A program made the translations under genes and the position numbers. The notes under the pieces were generated by a model, which was given only the letters and a program-made list of their open reading frames with translations, ran no database searches and was not told where the DNA came from. Below, piece after piece: positions 8,320-16,661 of a DNA stretch of 60,891 nucleotides; within the stretch, counting starts at the first letter, position 1, and each line of letters opens with the position of its first letter. The stretch spans positions 33,423 to 94,313 of the forward strand of contig NVVD01000013.1 in assembly GCA_002402105.1 (NCBI GenBank), given 5' to 3'. Source of the DNA: Candidatus Cloacimonadota bacterium (GTDB taxonomy: Bacteria > Muiribacteriota > UBA6191).

Positions 8320-9195
8320 TTATAAACCCTGTAGATAAAAAGGCTGTTCTTGATCTTTTTTTACTTGATTCATATTTGGTAAAAAGTCAGGAAGGTTTTT
8401 GATTCTTGGGTCTAATTTTAGGGAAGTCTCTAAGTTTTTGATGATATTTTCTTTTGAATAACCATACTTAGCAAAAAGGTATTCACGTTTTTTGTGAAAA
8501 TCTTTAAAATATTGTGGATAATGAGCTTTAGATAAATGAAAGCTATAAAATGAAATTGCTTTTTTAATAAAATCTCTATGCAAGTAATAAACAGCAGTTT
8601 GGGAGACTTTTTGTTGAGTCCAAAACTTGAGAAGTGTCTTTAGATTTTTTTTTCTATTATAAGAGTGAACCTCTTGTGACATCATAAAGTCTAAAAAGAG
8701 AATGGTTTTAAATTCAGAGGGTAAAAATTCATTTATTTTTTGCTTTAAATGTAAATAAAGCTTTGTAAAAGAGGGTGGAGGATTCATATTTATAGTTGAA
8801 TAGCGATAGAGAAATATATTAAGTACATCCAGCTCGTGGTAATGGTTGACTAAAAATTTATCGACTAATTTTTGATGAGTATATTTTCTAGGATCGTAAG
8901 GATTAAATAAAAGCATTAAAGAAAGCAAACGATATTGGTCTACACTTTGAGTTTTATAGTATTCTTTCATGATTTTCATACGTTCAAAAGGTTTTTTACT
9001 ATCTTGGTATAACTCTAAATATCTAAAAAATAAGTAAGGATCATTTCTTTGATCTTTTTGAATTTCTTTCATATCTTTTATTGGCTTTTTATCTCTATAG
9101 ATTCGTCGAATACCTTTAGCAGAAAAATATAATGGTCCTCTAGCGTTTATAGGTTTTAATAAAAAAAGTAAAAAAATGATTAAGTAGGTTTTCAT
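8320..9195 (-). CDS. exported hypothetical protein (291 aa)
   Basis: A 291-residue protein with an N-terminal hydrophobic signal (MKTYLIIFLLFLLKPINA) and a likely cleavage after residue 18. The mature part is basic and helical, rich in Tyr, Phe and Lys, and reads like degenerate TPR or helical hairpins (for example DPYLFFRYLELYQDSKKPFERMKI). No catalytic motif is seen. It is divergently arranged with the gene at 9349; the spacer holds a cluster of AAGTAT half-sites. Family not recognised. Location is probably periplasmic. Confidence 0.7.
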   Translation of the reverse strand: MKTYLIIFLLFLLKPINARGPLYFSAKGIRRIYRDKKPIKDMKEIQKDQRNDPYLFFRYLELYQDSKKPFERMKIMKEYYKTQSVDQYRLLSLMLLFNPYDPRKYTHQKLVDKFLVNHYHELDVLNIFLYRYSTINMNPPPSFTKLYLHLKQKINEFLPSEFKTILFLDFMMSQEVHSYNRKKNLKTLLKFWTQQKVSQTAVYYLHRDFIKKAISFYSFHLSKAHYPQYFKDFHKKREYLFAKYGYSKENIIKNLETSLKLDPRIKNLPDFLPNMNQVKKDQEQPFYLQGL

Positions 9196-9219
9196 AAAAT
9201 TTTGATACCTTTAAAATTG

Positions 9220-9252
9220 AATACTTATATAAAAGTATTTATACTTGAGTAT
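9220..9252. promoter_or_regulatory. cluster of AAGTAT/ATACTT half-sites
   Basis: AATACTT (9220-9226), AAGTATT (9233-9239), ATACTT (9241-9246) and the near-match GAGTAT (9247-9252) lie in 33 bases between divergent genes. The inner pair is the perfect dyad AAGTAT-TT-ATACTT. This could be an operator array; no regulator can be assigned. Confidence 0.35.
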
Positions 9253-9348
9253 GGTAACTTATATATCGGATAAATGAATTTGATCATTGATGATTGGATT
9301 TTTTTGGGTAAATAGAGATATGATATAGTTTAAGGGTAAAGGGGCTAA

Positions 9349-10425
9349 ATGTCAGACATAAAATTAATGCCAGAAATGATAAACAGATTAAACTCTTTTT
9401 TAATTCATTTAATATTAATTTATGGCTTTTGCTTGTTTTTACAGGGAGGCTTTTTATTTAGCTATCCAACACTTTTAATACTTTGGCTCTTTATATCTTT
9501 TTTTATGTCACAGTTTCATTACTTTGCATCAAAATATTTAAGGGCTAATTTTTTTTGTGATACATATATTGTGAGTTTATGGTTGATACCATTACTTTAT
9601 ATGGTTTTTGGTATTTTAACTTTTGTAACTTTATTATATGTTTTAGATAGTTTATCTTTAAGTGGTTGCATTAGACAAACTTTACAGCTTGATTTACAAA
9701 GTTACTCAAAATCAATTTATTTATATGTTTTATTATTAGTAAGTTCTGGTACTTTACTTTTTGTACAGATGAGTCATCAATCAATCCCTTTATTACAAGG
9801 TTTTCATCATAGTAAAAAATCTCAAAAGATTACTAGATATAGTTTAGTTCTTTTATTTAGCTTTATTTTAATTTCATCATTTTATTTATCTATTTATGCT
9901 AAAAACAATTTATTTTTTATTAAGGCATATTTTCAAAGCGTTTACTCTAATGACTCTTATAAACCACTTAAATCATATGAAACAATAAAAAAGGAATATA
10001 AAAGTAGATTATATTTTAATGCTAGATTAAAAATGGCAAAAATGTCATTTAGAAGATTTAAAAATAATAAAAAATCATTACTTTATTTAAATGAAATTAT
10101 TGAATCAAATAGTAAATTAAAAGATGATGCTCTACTTGAAAAAATTAGAGTGTTATTAAGTATATCAAATGAGCTAATAAAAATTAAAACTTGTGTTAAA
10201 AAACTTAGAAAATTAAAATCTTGTTTGTTAGATGAAGCTTTATTTTTATACGCAAAAGCATTAAAAGGTGAAAAAAAACTAAAAGAGGCCTCTTTAATAT
10301 ATGAAGAATTAAAATCAATGTTCTATACTTTGACAATTATATCCTATACAAATTCAAATCATTTAGACTATGCTTTTTGTTCGGACTTAGCCAAGAAAAA
10401 GTTAAATGAAATTGAAATCTTATAA
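9349..10425 (+). CDS. inner-membrane protein with soluble helical C-terminus
   Basis: A 358-residue protein. The first 185 residues contain about five TM helices (roughly 15-35, 38-58, 72-98, 120-138, 163-183). The last 150 residues are lysine-rich helices with TPR-like pattern (ALFLYAKALKGEKKLKEASLIYEELK near the end). The ribosome site AAAGGGGC precedes the ATG. It is 12 bases before the CheA gene and probably its operon leader, so it might be a membrane sensor or anchor for the chemosensory complex; this is inferred from position only. Family not recognised. Confidence 0.72.
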   Translation: MSDIKLMPEMINRLNSFLIHLILIYGFCLFLQGGFLFSYPTLLILWLFISFFMSQFHYFASKYLRANFFCDTYIVSLWLIPLLYMVFGILTFVTLLYVLDSLSLSGCIRQTLQLDLQSYSKSIYLYVLLLVSSGTLLFVQMSHQSIPLLQGFHHSKKSQKITRYSLVLLFSFILISSFYLSIYAKNNLFFIKAYFQSVYSNDSYKPLKSYETIKKEYKSRLYFNARLKMAKMSFRRFKNNKKSLLYLNEIIESNSKLKDDALLEKIRVLLSISNELIKIKTCVKKLRKLKSCLLDEALFLYAKALKGEKKLKEASLIYEELKSMFYTLTIISYTNSNHLDYAFCSDLAKKKLNEIEIL

Positions 10426-10437
10426 AGGTTATTAGTT

Positions 10438-12441
10438 GTGTTTAACAATCAATTTAAACTTTCTGAATTTTTACTAAATACAGAAGAAATTTTATTAGAG
10501 ATTTTATCAAAAGAAAATAAACTAGATGAAAGCCTAACAAGTGATATCTCTAGTTTAATGTTTTTGTATCACCAAATTAGAGAGCTTTTATCATTTACTT
10601 CTGAATATGACTCTTTACATAATATTTTACGTCTTGTATACAATAGTTTAGACCGTTTTACGATGATGGATAAAAAATTAAGCAATCAAGAAAGAAATAG
10701 TTTTATTGAAACTTTAAAAAACTTATATAAAGGCTTAGAGTTTCTTATAGAAAAAAGAGAGTATTTTGAGTTTTGTTCTTTTCATCAAGATCAACCTTTT
10801 CGTAAAATAGAAGAAATATATGATTTATCTTTTTTATTTATAGAAGAATTATTAGAGCTTGAAGATTATAAAGACTTCATTGTAGAAGCAAATCACTTAT
10901 TTGAGAGTTTAAATGAGTCACTTGAAAATGAATTTGATTTGAGTTTCATATTTAGAGTGGTTCATACTATTAAAGGTAGTAGCTCATTTTTAGAAGGTTT
11001 AACAAATACAATTAATCATTATTGTCATGAATTTGAATCTTATTTAACATTTGTGATTCATAAAAATCAAGTAATTAATAAAGATCTGGAGCGTATAAAA
11101 AGACTTTTATTGATTTTAGAAATTATACTTAATAATTTAATGTTAAGGCTAAATAAACAGGATAAATTTAATGAATCAATTGATTTCGTGAAAGTATTAA
11201 ATGGTCTACAAAAATTGATTCAAGCTGAAGACATATATCCTGATGATTTATATCAATTAGAGCTATTAGATATCTCATTAGATAGTAGTATTAGAGTATC
11301 TGCATTGTATATAGATCAACTAGCAGAAGGGATGGAGTCCTTTTATTTAAAATTAAATTATTTTAAAAAAAAAGTATCCTCTGACTTATACTTATCAGAG
11401 GAGTTTAAAAAGTTAGAAAACAACTTTTACCAATTACAAAATAATGTTTTAAGTTTACGGTTATTTCCAATAGAAGCTATATTTAAGAAGTTTGCTCGTC
11501 AGGTTGAAGCTCTTAGTAGAACGTTAAATAAGGCTGTTAAATTTCAACTTTTGGGCTTAGAAACAAAAATAGATAGAAACTTGGCTGATGTTATTATCTC
11601 TCCTTTAACTCATATTGTAAGAAATGCTATATCTCATGGTATAGAAGATAGTGATGAAAGAGTATTTATAGGAAAAGACGCAGAAGGAACAATAGGTTTA
11701 TTAGCAAAATCTGTTGGTAAAAATGTAGTGATTGAAATTTCAGATGATGGTCAAGGAATAAACTTAGAAAAAGTAAGAGCTCAAGCAATAAATAAAGGTT
11801 TAATAGCAAAAGAAGCACAATTAAGTGAGCAAGAAACTTATAATTTATTATTTCAGGCTGGCTTTTCAACAAGTGAAAAAATTTCAGAGCTTGCTGGTAG
11901 GGGAGTTGGTCTTGATGTTGTTAAAGTGGCAATAGAAAATATAGGTGGTAGAGTTGAATTAAGTTCAGAGTTAGGAAAGGGTACTTTATTTAGTTTAATA
12001 TTACCTTTAACAATTTCTACAATTGATTGTTTATTATTTGAAGTTAAAAACTTTATTTTTACAATTCCAATTAGTAATATTTTAACTATTTATGATAATG
12101 AGCAATATCAAGATAAAGTGATATCAGATAATACTTTTCTTTATCGTTCAAATAAAATAAAACTTATTGATTTAAGTGATTTGCTATTCTCTAAACCTAC
12201 AAATAAAATTGAGTCTAATGTATTAGTCCTGAAAGCTGAAAAAGGTTTACAAATAGCAATCATAATTTCAAAAATTATTGCTAAGGATAATTTATTATTG
12301 AGGCCAATCAATCATCCATTATTAAAAAATACCCAAATATCATCATCTGTATCTATTTTAAAAGACGGTAGAATAGTTAGTATTTTGGATGTAAATGCTA
12401 TTGATAGGTTTTCAAACTTAAAGGTGCGTGATAATTTATGA
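10438..12441 (+). CDS. cheA: CheA-type chemotaxis histidine kinase
   Basis: A 667-residue CheA-like kinase. The phosphoacceptor Hpt domain centres on H176 (VVHTIKGSS). The catalytic domain has the N box (HIVRNAISHGIED, N396/H400), G1 (DDGQG, 436-440) and G2 (GRGVGLDVV, 488-496), followed by a CheW-like regulatory domain (about 525-660). The P2 (CheY-binding) domain is not recognisable. An extra N-terminal helical domain (1-150) holds a weak Hpt echo (FLYHQIRELLSF around H45). It would autophosphorylate in response to receptor signals and pass the phosphate to a response regulator, none of which is adjacent. GTG start with AAAGG upstream. Overlaps cheW by four bases. Confidence 0.92.
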   Translation: MFNNQFKLSEFLLNTEEILLEILSKENKLDESLTSDISSLMFLYHQIRELLSFTSEYDSLHNILRLVYNSLDRFTMMDKKLSNQERNSFIETLKNLYKGLEFLIEKREYFEFCSFHQDQPFRKIEEIYDLSFLFIEELLELEDYKDFIVEANHLFESLNESLENEFDLSFIFRVVHTIKGSSSFLEGLTNTINHYCHEFESYLTFVIHKNQVINKDLERIKRLLLILEIILNNLMLRLNKQDKFNESIDFVKVLNGLQKLIQAEDIYPDDLYQLELLDISLDSSIRVSALYIDQLAEGMESFYLKLNYFKKKVSSDLYLSEEFKKLENNFYQLQNNVLSLRLFPIEAIFKKFARQVEALSRTLNKAVKFQLLGLETKIDRNLADVIISPLTHIVRNAISHGIEDSDERVFIGKDAEGTIGLLAKSVGKNVVIEISDDGQGINLEKVRAQAINKGLIAKEAQLSEQETYNLLFQAGFSTSEKISELAGRGVGLDVVKVAIENIGGRVELSSELGKGTLFSLILPLTISTIDCLLFEVKNFIFTIPISNILTIYDNEQYQDKVISDNTFLYRSNKIKLIDLSDLLFSKPTNKIESNVLVLKAEKGLQIAIIISKIIAKDNLLLRPINHPLLKNTQISSSVSILKDGRIVSILDVNAIDRFSNLKVRDNL

Positions 12442-12845
12442 AAAGCTCTAGCGTTTTACATCTAATTTGCCAAGATATTTTTTTTGCACTTTCAATAAAA
12501 GATTTAGTTGAAGTATTAGATAAAGTAGAGCTAAATCCTATTTTTAATACATTAGAGTCAATAAAGGGGGTTTTTTATTATCGAGGTAAAATAGTTCCAC
12601 TTATAGATTTAAGTTTAAAGTTATTTAATAAACGAGAAACTTCAAAGTTAGCAAGGATTGTTGTTGTTAATCAGAATGGCTTTTATACAGGTTTATATGT
12701 AGATAAAATTAAAATGGTTTTAGATTATCAAAAGTTAATAGATTCCAATATCACAAAGTATACAAAAAAGAAGTTTCAACTCAATCAAAATGATTATCAT
12801 TTATTAGATATAGAAAAACTTATAAATGACTTTATTATTGATTGA
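12438..12845 (+). CDS. cheW: CheW-like coupling protein
   Basis: A 135-residue single-domain CheW-like protein. The SH3-like double-barrel pattern is clear: an early strand that ends in the LVEVLDKVEL-type turn, the conserved GVFYYRGKIVPLIDLSLKLF block (about residues 43-62), and the ARIVVV / GLYVDKIKMVLD strands. It bridges chemoreceptors and CheA. Its ATG overlaps the cheA stop (ATGA), so the two are translated together. At 135 residues it is a little short for CheW (about 160). A receptor gene (14858) lies two genes downstream, supporting a local signalling cluster. Confidence 0.85.
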   Translation: MKSSSVLHLICQDIFFALSIKDLVEVLDKVELNPIFNTLESIKGVFYYRGKIVPLIDLSLKLFNKRETSKLARIVVVNQNGFYTGLYVDKIKMVLDYQKLIDSNITKYTKKKFQLNQNDYHLLDIEKLINDFIID

Positions 12846-12945
12846 GCATTTATTCTATTGTTTTCTCTAACAATTACTTCTTTAGTTTCTACATTTAAAG
12901 CTCTATTTGTATTTACTGAAGTTTTTGTATGATTTTTACTATTTA

Positions 12946-13356
12946 TTACTTTAATGAAATTATTTTAACATTGCTAGTGTCAATAGAAGAGTCAACGTAG
13001 CCTAGAGCATTTTTGTTTTCAGCAATAAAAGCGATCATTTCTCTTCCATTAGAAAAGGATTCAGGTGCAGCGCCTTTACCAGTAAAAACTTGTTTTAGCC
13101 AAAAACGATCTAATTTAGAAGGACTTTTTTTTAAAACTTTACAAAAAACTTTATGAGTCTTTCCTTTTTTTAAAAATGATCTAACGATAGAGCCACCGTG
13201 TTTCCATTTTTTCATTTTATTTCGATAGATTTTTTTCAAAGATTTTTTTGAAATTTTATCCATAGGGAAATCTTTATGCACAATTAAAACTAATTCAGCG
13301 TGATAACTTGTGGTTAAAAGAGATAGAGTGAGTATTATATATTTTAAATTTTTCAT
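12946..13356 (-). CDS. PstS-like small periplasmic substrate-binding protein
   Basis: A 136-residue protein with a signal peptide (residues 1-19, ending SYHA). The mature domain begins ELVLIVHKDFPMDKI, then SLKKIYRNKMKKWKHGG, and later FSNGREMIAFIAENKNALGYV, which is the half-domain pattern of PstS/PBP-like proteins (the part often annotated as phosphate-type binding). It is about half the length of a full PstS, as in many porin-linked versions. It lies eight bases after a porin gene and has the ribosome site AGGAG. A second such porin plus PstS-like pair occurs at 51133-52786. Ligand unknown; phosphate or another oxyanion is only a family-based guess. Confidence 0.75.
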   Translation of the reverse strand: MKNLKYIILTLSLLTTSYHAELVLIVHKDFPMDKISKKSLKKIYRNKMKKWKHGGSIVRSFLKKGKTHKVFCKVLKKSPSKLDRFWLKQVFTGKGAAPESFSNGREMIAFIAENKNALGYVDSSIDTSNVKIISLK

Positions 13357-13364
13357 TTTTTCTC

Positions 13365-14603
13365 CTAGAATTTATATGTAACTTTGGCCATAAACATGTC
13401 CCAGTTTTTACCTAGATTATTTGCAGAGGTAGGTAGAGTTGAGTTTAAAAGTGGTCTTAGTTCGCCTGTACCTGACATTTTATGGTATTCAAGTTTAAGT
13501 GTTACATTATCTTGTATATCTGTACGAACTGTAAAACCTAAATCTTTGGTGTATAAATCAATAGCTTTTTTACCTGTGTAAGTATCGTTATATCCTACAG
13601 ATCTGATTAATCCAAACTCGTAGTTGCTTTCAGTCATGTATGTAACTTGATGGTAGTAACTTTGAACTTTTAAAAAAGGTTTTCTACCTTTTGCTGTTAC
13701 TGTATCAACGGCATAAGATAGATGTTCATATGTATATGTCCAAAAATCATCTAAAACATACTCAAGAGAAACAATTTTAAAAGGTTCAGTAAAGTCATAA
13801 AAAGTGTATTGATTACCTATTACTTGTACTTTGGCATTAATATCAATGTCTGGTTCAAACGTCGAATAACCAATGCGTAATCCTTCAAGTTGTGTGTTCC
13901 AAACGACTCCCCAATTAACAACTTTATTCATATTTACGTCTAATGAAGTAATAGGGTTTGCAATATTAAAAGGACCACCAGGAACACCAGCAGTAGCACC
14001 AAAAATAGCAGCAGAATATTGGGCGTTTAAGGTGTTTCTGATATCTCGATTTAAACTAGAGGCTGAGTTAATATCATTATTACCCTGAGCATACTGGTAA
14101 TCAAGAGAGTTGTTTTCGTCTAAATCAATTGTACCATGTAGTTGAAAGCCTTTTAATAAAGCAATACTTCTATTGTCTTCTGTATACACGCTTTGTGGTA
14201 ATAATATACTATTTCTTAGTACATCTGCATCACGACCATCATTATGAAAACCCCAAGCAGCAAAAAATCTACCATATTTAATTGAGAGCCAATCATTAAC
14301 TTCGTAATCTAAAAACCCCCAGTCAAGTTCAGGTTTATATCGACCATCCGTACCTAGCTCTCGAGCTAAAATTTGAAAACCAATACGTAATCGGTCATGA
14401 GCTTGGTAACCAAAATTAACGGCAACCTCTCCCCACTTTGTTGTACCATTTTTTGAGCCTTCAGCTAAATAATTATATTTGCTTGACTTCATGTATCCAC
14501 GACTTAAATATCCGTGTACATCTATTTCTGTTTCACTTGCTTGTATACTTTGACTTTGTCCTATTAAAATCAACCCACAAACTAAGGCTAGTAAACTTTT
14601 CAT
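13365..14603 (-). CDS. outer-membrane porin (beta-barrel)
   Basis: A 412-residue protein: signal peptide (MKSLLALVCGLILIG, cleavage near QASE), then alternating aromatic/polar beta strands to a C-terminal aromatic end (MAKVTYKF), typical of trimeric or monomeric porins. The strands WLSIKYGRFFAAWGFH and the terminal F support OmpA/porin insertion by BAM. The ATG at 14603-14601 has AGGAG six bases upstream; a GTG two codons earlier is less likely. It heads a minus-strand pair with the PstS-like gene at 12946 and is divergent to the receptor gene at 14858. The shared promoter region carries inverted copies of AAGTGCTTTTA. Confidence 0.82.
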   Translation of the reverse strand: MKSLLALVCGLILIGQSQSIQASETEIDVHGYLSRGYMKSSKYNYLAEGSKNGTTKWGEVAVNFGYQAHDRLRIGFQILARELGTDGRYKPELDWGFLDYEVNDWLSIKYGRFFAAWGFHNDGRDADVLRNSILLPQSVYTEDNRSIALLKGFQLHGTIDLDENNSLDYQYAQGNNDINSASSLNRDIRNTLNAQYSAAIFGATAGVPGGPFNIANPITSLDVNMNKVVNWGVVWNTQLEGLRIGYSTFEPDIDINAKVQVIGNQYTFYDFTEPFKIVSLEYVLDDFWTYTYEHLSYAVDTVTAKGRKPFLKVQSYYHQVTYMTESNYEFGLIRSVGYNDTYTGKKAIDLYTKDLGFTVRTDIQDNVTLKLEYHKMSGTGELRPLLNSTLPTSANNLGKNWDMFMAKVTYKF

Positions 14604-14630
14604 ATGCACTCCTATCTTATTGTAATTTGC

Positions 14631-14731
14631 AAGTGCTTTTACTATATTTTTAATATTTAGTCAAAAAATGGACTCTTATAAATTTGTTTAGTTCAATTAA
14701 AATACTTAGAAAACGGTTACTAAAAGCACTT
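14631..14731. promoter_or_regulatory. inverted 11-bp motif in the porin / receptor divergent promoter
   Basis: AAGTGCTTTTA (14631-14641) and its exact reverse complement TAAAAGCACTT (14721-14731) lie in the 254-base spacer. The AAGTGCTT core recurs in intergenic DNA at 45683-45690 (before the ECF sigma gene) and 57644-57651. A shared regulator site is possible. Confidence 0.35.
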
Positions 14732-14857
14732 AGGACAAAACAAATAGTGAATACCTGCAACTTGACTTAAGGTTGATTTATAGGTTTTTACCTTTATGAT
14801 AATAGTTATGAAATGTATACTAAGATAAGTATCTAATTTTAAGTTAAAAAGTGTTGA

Positions 14858-16585
14858 ATGATGACAGAGTTTAAGGGTTTACAATCAAAAGTTATTTTTG
14901 TAGTTATTTTTTCAAGTTTTCTTTTCTCAGCTGGTATTCTTTTTTATTTTGAATATGAAATTTATCGTCAGACGGTTAATTCTGGGGCTAATGTAAATCG
15001 TTTAATTGGTTCTAAGTTTCATGTTGCTATGGCTAATTATATTACTGATAGTAAAAAGGTCTTTCATAGTTATAACATTATAAAAAAAACAATTGGTTTT
15101 GCTATTAGCTTAAATAGTTTTGATCAAATTGTAGAAGATGTTACTCGTTTTGCAAGAGAAACTGAATTTAAAGAAGTTATTATTATTACAAATTCAGATA
15201 AAATTATATCTTCTTCTATATTGACAAAAAATCAGAAAGATTTATTAAAACTATTTACTTTTAATAAAAATGAAATGTTGATTCAATGGGATGAAAATAA
15301 AAAAAGTTATTTATACTCAGAGCCTCTATATATAGATGATGAATACCTAGGAATGGTTTTAGCTTATTTAGACTTTTCAAAACTAGAAAACTTATTAAGA
15401 GAATATTCTCTATTATTTTTGGACTATGATTTTAATAATGTAGTAACCTTCTTAAAAAGTAAAAACTTTTTTATTGGAGAAAGAGTTAATGTAAGGTACT
15501 TTGACTTATTAATAGAGTCCTCTGTTGATGGCTTTTTTAAATATAAAGATCATTTTTATATATCTAATATAGCTTTACCTCTTCCTGATGGAGAGACAGG
15601 TTATATAGGCTGCTTTTTACCAGAGTACGAATTAATGAAAGATGTTTATAAAGTAGGACTTTTATCTAGTTTAATAACTTTAATCATGATGATTATTTTT
15701 ATTTCTTTTCTATATTTTATTGTTCAAAGAATGCTTTTTCCATTAAAAGGCTTAATAGAAGTTATTTTAAAATCATCTAAAAATATTGAGAAAATATCAA
15801 AAGACAATTCTAATGCGAGTAATCGTTTATTTTCAATGGTAGAAGAGCAATCATCTTCTATAGAAAAAACTTATATTGATATGGAAAAGTTAGTTAGTAT
15901 TAGTTCAAAAAATACTTTTTTAGCCTCAAAAGCAAAACAAGTAGTATTTAGAGCTAATAAAATGGCAAACTTTGGTGAAAATCAAATGGTTATTGTTATG
16001 AAATCTATGAATAAATTAATAACATATACAAAAGATACATCAGAAGTAGTAAATATTATTAAACAAATTTCGTCTCAGATTGATATTGTAGCAATTAACG
16101 CTTCTATAGAGGCGGCTCGTGCTGGTATTAAAGGAAAAGAGTTTGCACATGTTGCTCAACAGGTTGGAGAATTAGCACAAAACTCTTTTTTACAATCAGA
16201 AAAAATAGTAAATGAAATGGAAAATACTTTTAAGCTTTTAAATGGTTCTTATCAGTCAATAGTTCAAGAAAAGTCAGCCTTAATGAATATTGTTGAACAA
16301 GTTGACGAAGCCTCTATTTTAATGAATAAAATTGCTATAGACTCACAAAAACAAACCGAAGCTATGAAAAGCTTGATTTTGACTATAGAACAACTTGATA
16401 AAGTCACAAAAGAAAGTAAACTAATTGCAGATAAAACCTCTAGGGGTGGAGATAGTCTGAGTGAAGCTTCGTTGGTATTAGTAGAAGTAGTAAATACATT
16501 ATCTAACATTTTAGGAACAGACTTGGGCGAAGATCTAAAAATAGATGAAGAAACATTTTTAAAAAAAGATAATATACCTAAATAA
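14858..16585 (+). CDS. methyl-accepting chemotaxis receptor (MCP)
   Basis: A 575-residue membrane receptor. TM1 is about residues 12-32, a 230-residue periplasmic sensor domain of Cache type follows, and TM2 is about 266-290. The cytoplasmic coiled coil holds the receptor tip (IDIVAINASIEAARAGIKG, about 408-426, then EFAHVAQQVGELA), a divergent but recognisable form of the MCP hairpin. It would signal to CheA/CheW encoded at 10438-12845. The ligand could be what the neighbouring porin and PstS-like protein import or bind (inference). Two ATG codons in a row (14858, 14861) make the exact start ambiguous, with only a weak ribosome site. A classical HAMP domain is not obvious. Confidence 0.88.
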   Translation: MMTEFKGLQSKVIFVVIFSSFLFSAGILFYFEYEIYRQTVNSGANVNRLIGSKFHVAMANYITDSKKVFHSYNIIKKTIGFAISLNSFDQIVEDVTRFARETEFKEVIIITNSDKIISSSILTKNQKDLLKLFTFNKNEMLIQWDENKKSYLYSEPLYIDDEYLGMVLAYLDFSKLENLLREYSLLFLDYDFNNVVTFLKSKNFFIGERVNVRYFDLLIESSVDGFFKYKDHFYISNIALPLPDGETGYIGCFLPEYELMKDVYKVGLLSSLITLIMMIIFISFLYFIVQRMLFPLKGLIEVILKSSKNIEKISKDNSNASNRLFSMVEEQSSSIEKTYIDMEKLVSISSKNTFLASKAKQVVFRANKMANFGENQMVIVMKSMNKLITYTKDTSEVVNIIKQISSQIDIVAINASIEAARAGIKGKEFAHVAQQVGELAQNSFLQSEKIVNEMENTFKLLNGSYQSIVQEKSALMNIVEQVDEASILMNKIAIDSQKQTEAMKSLILTIEQLDKVTKESKLIADKTSRGGDSLSEASLVLVEVVNTLSNILGTDLGEDLKIDEETFLKKDNIPK

Positions 16586-16661
16586 AAATTATTAAATGTA
16601 GGGTAATAAACAATTTGCATAATAGTATATAAAACTAAAGTTTAATTTTAGAAGACTTCTT

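Noticed and set aside
16586..16661. A bidirectional terminator between the receptor and the regulator genes
   Set aside because: Only a weak CTAAA/TTTAG pairing is visible.
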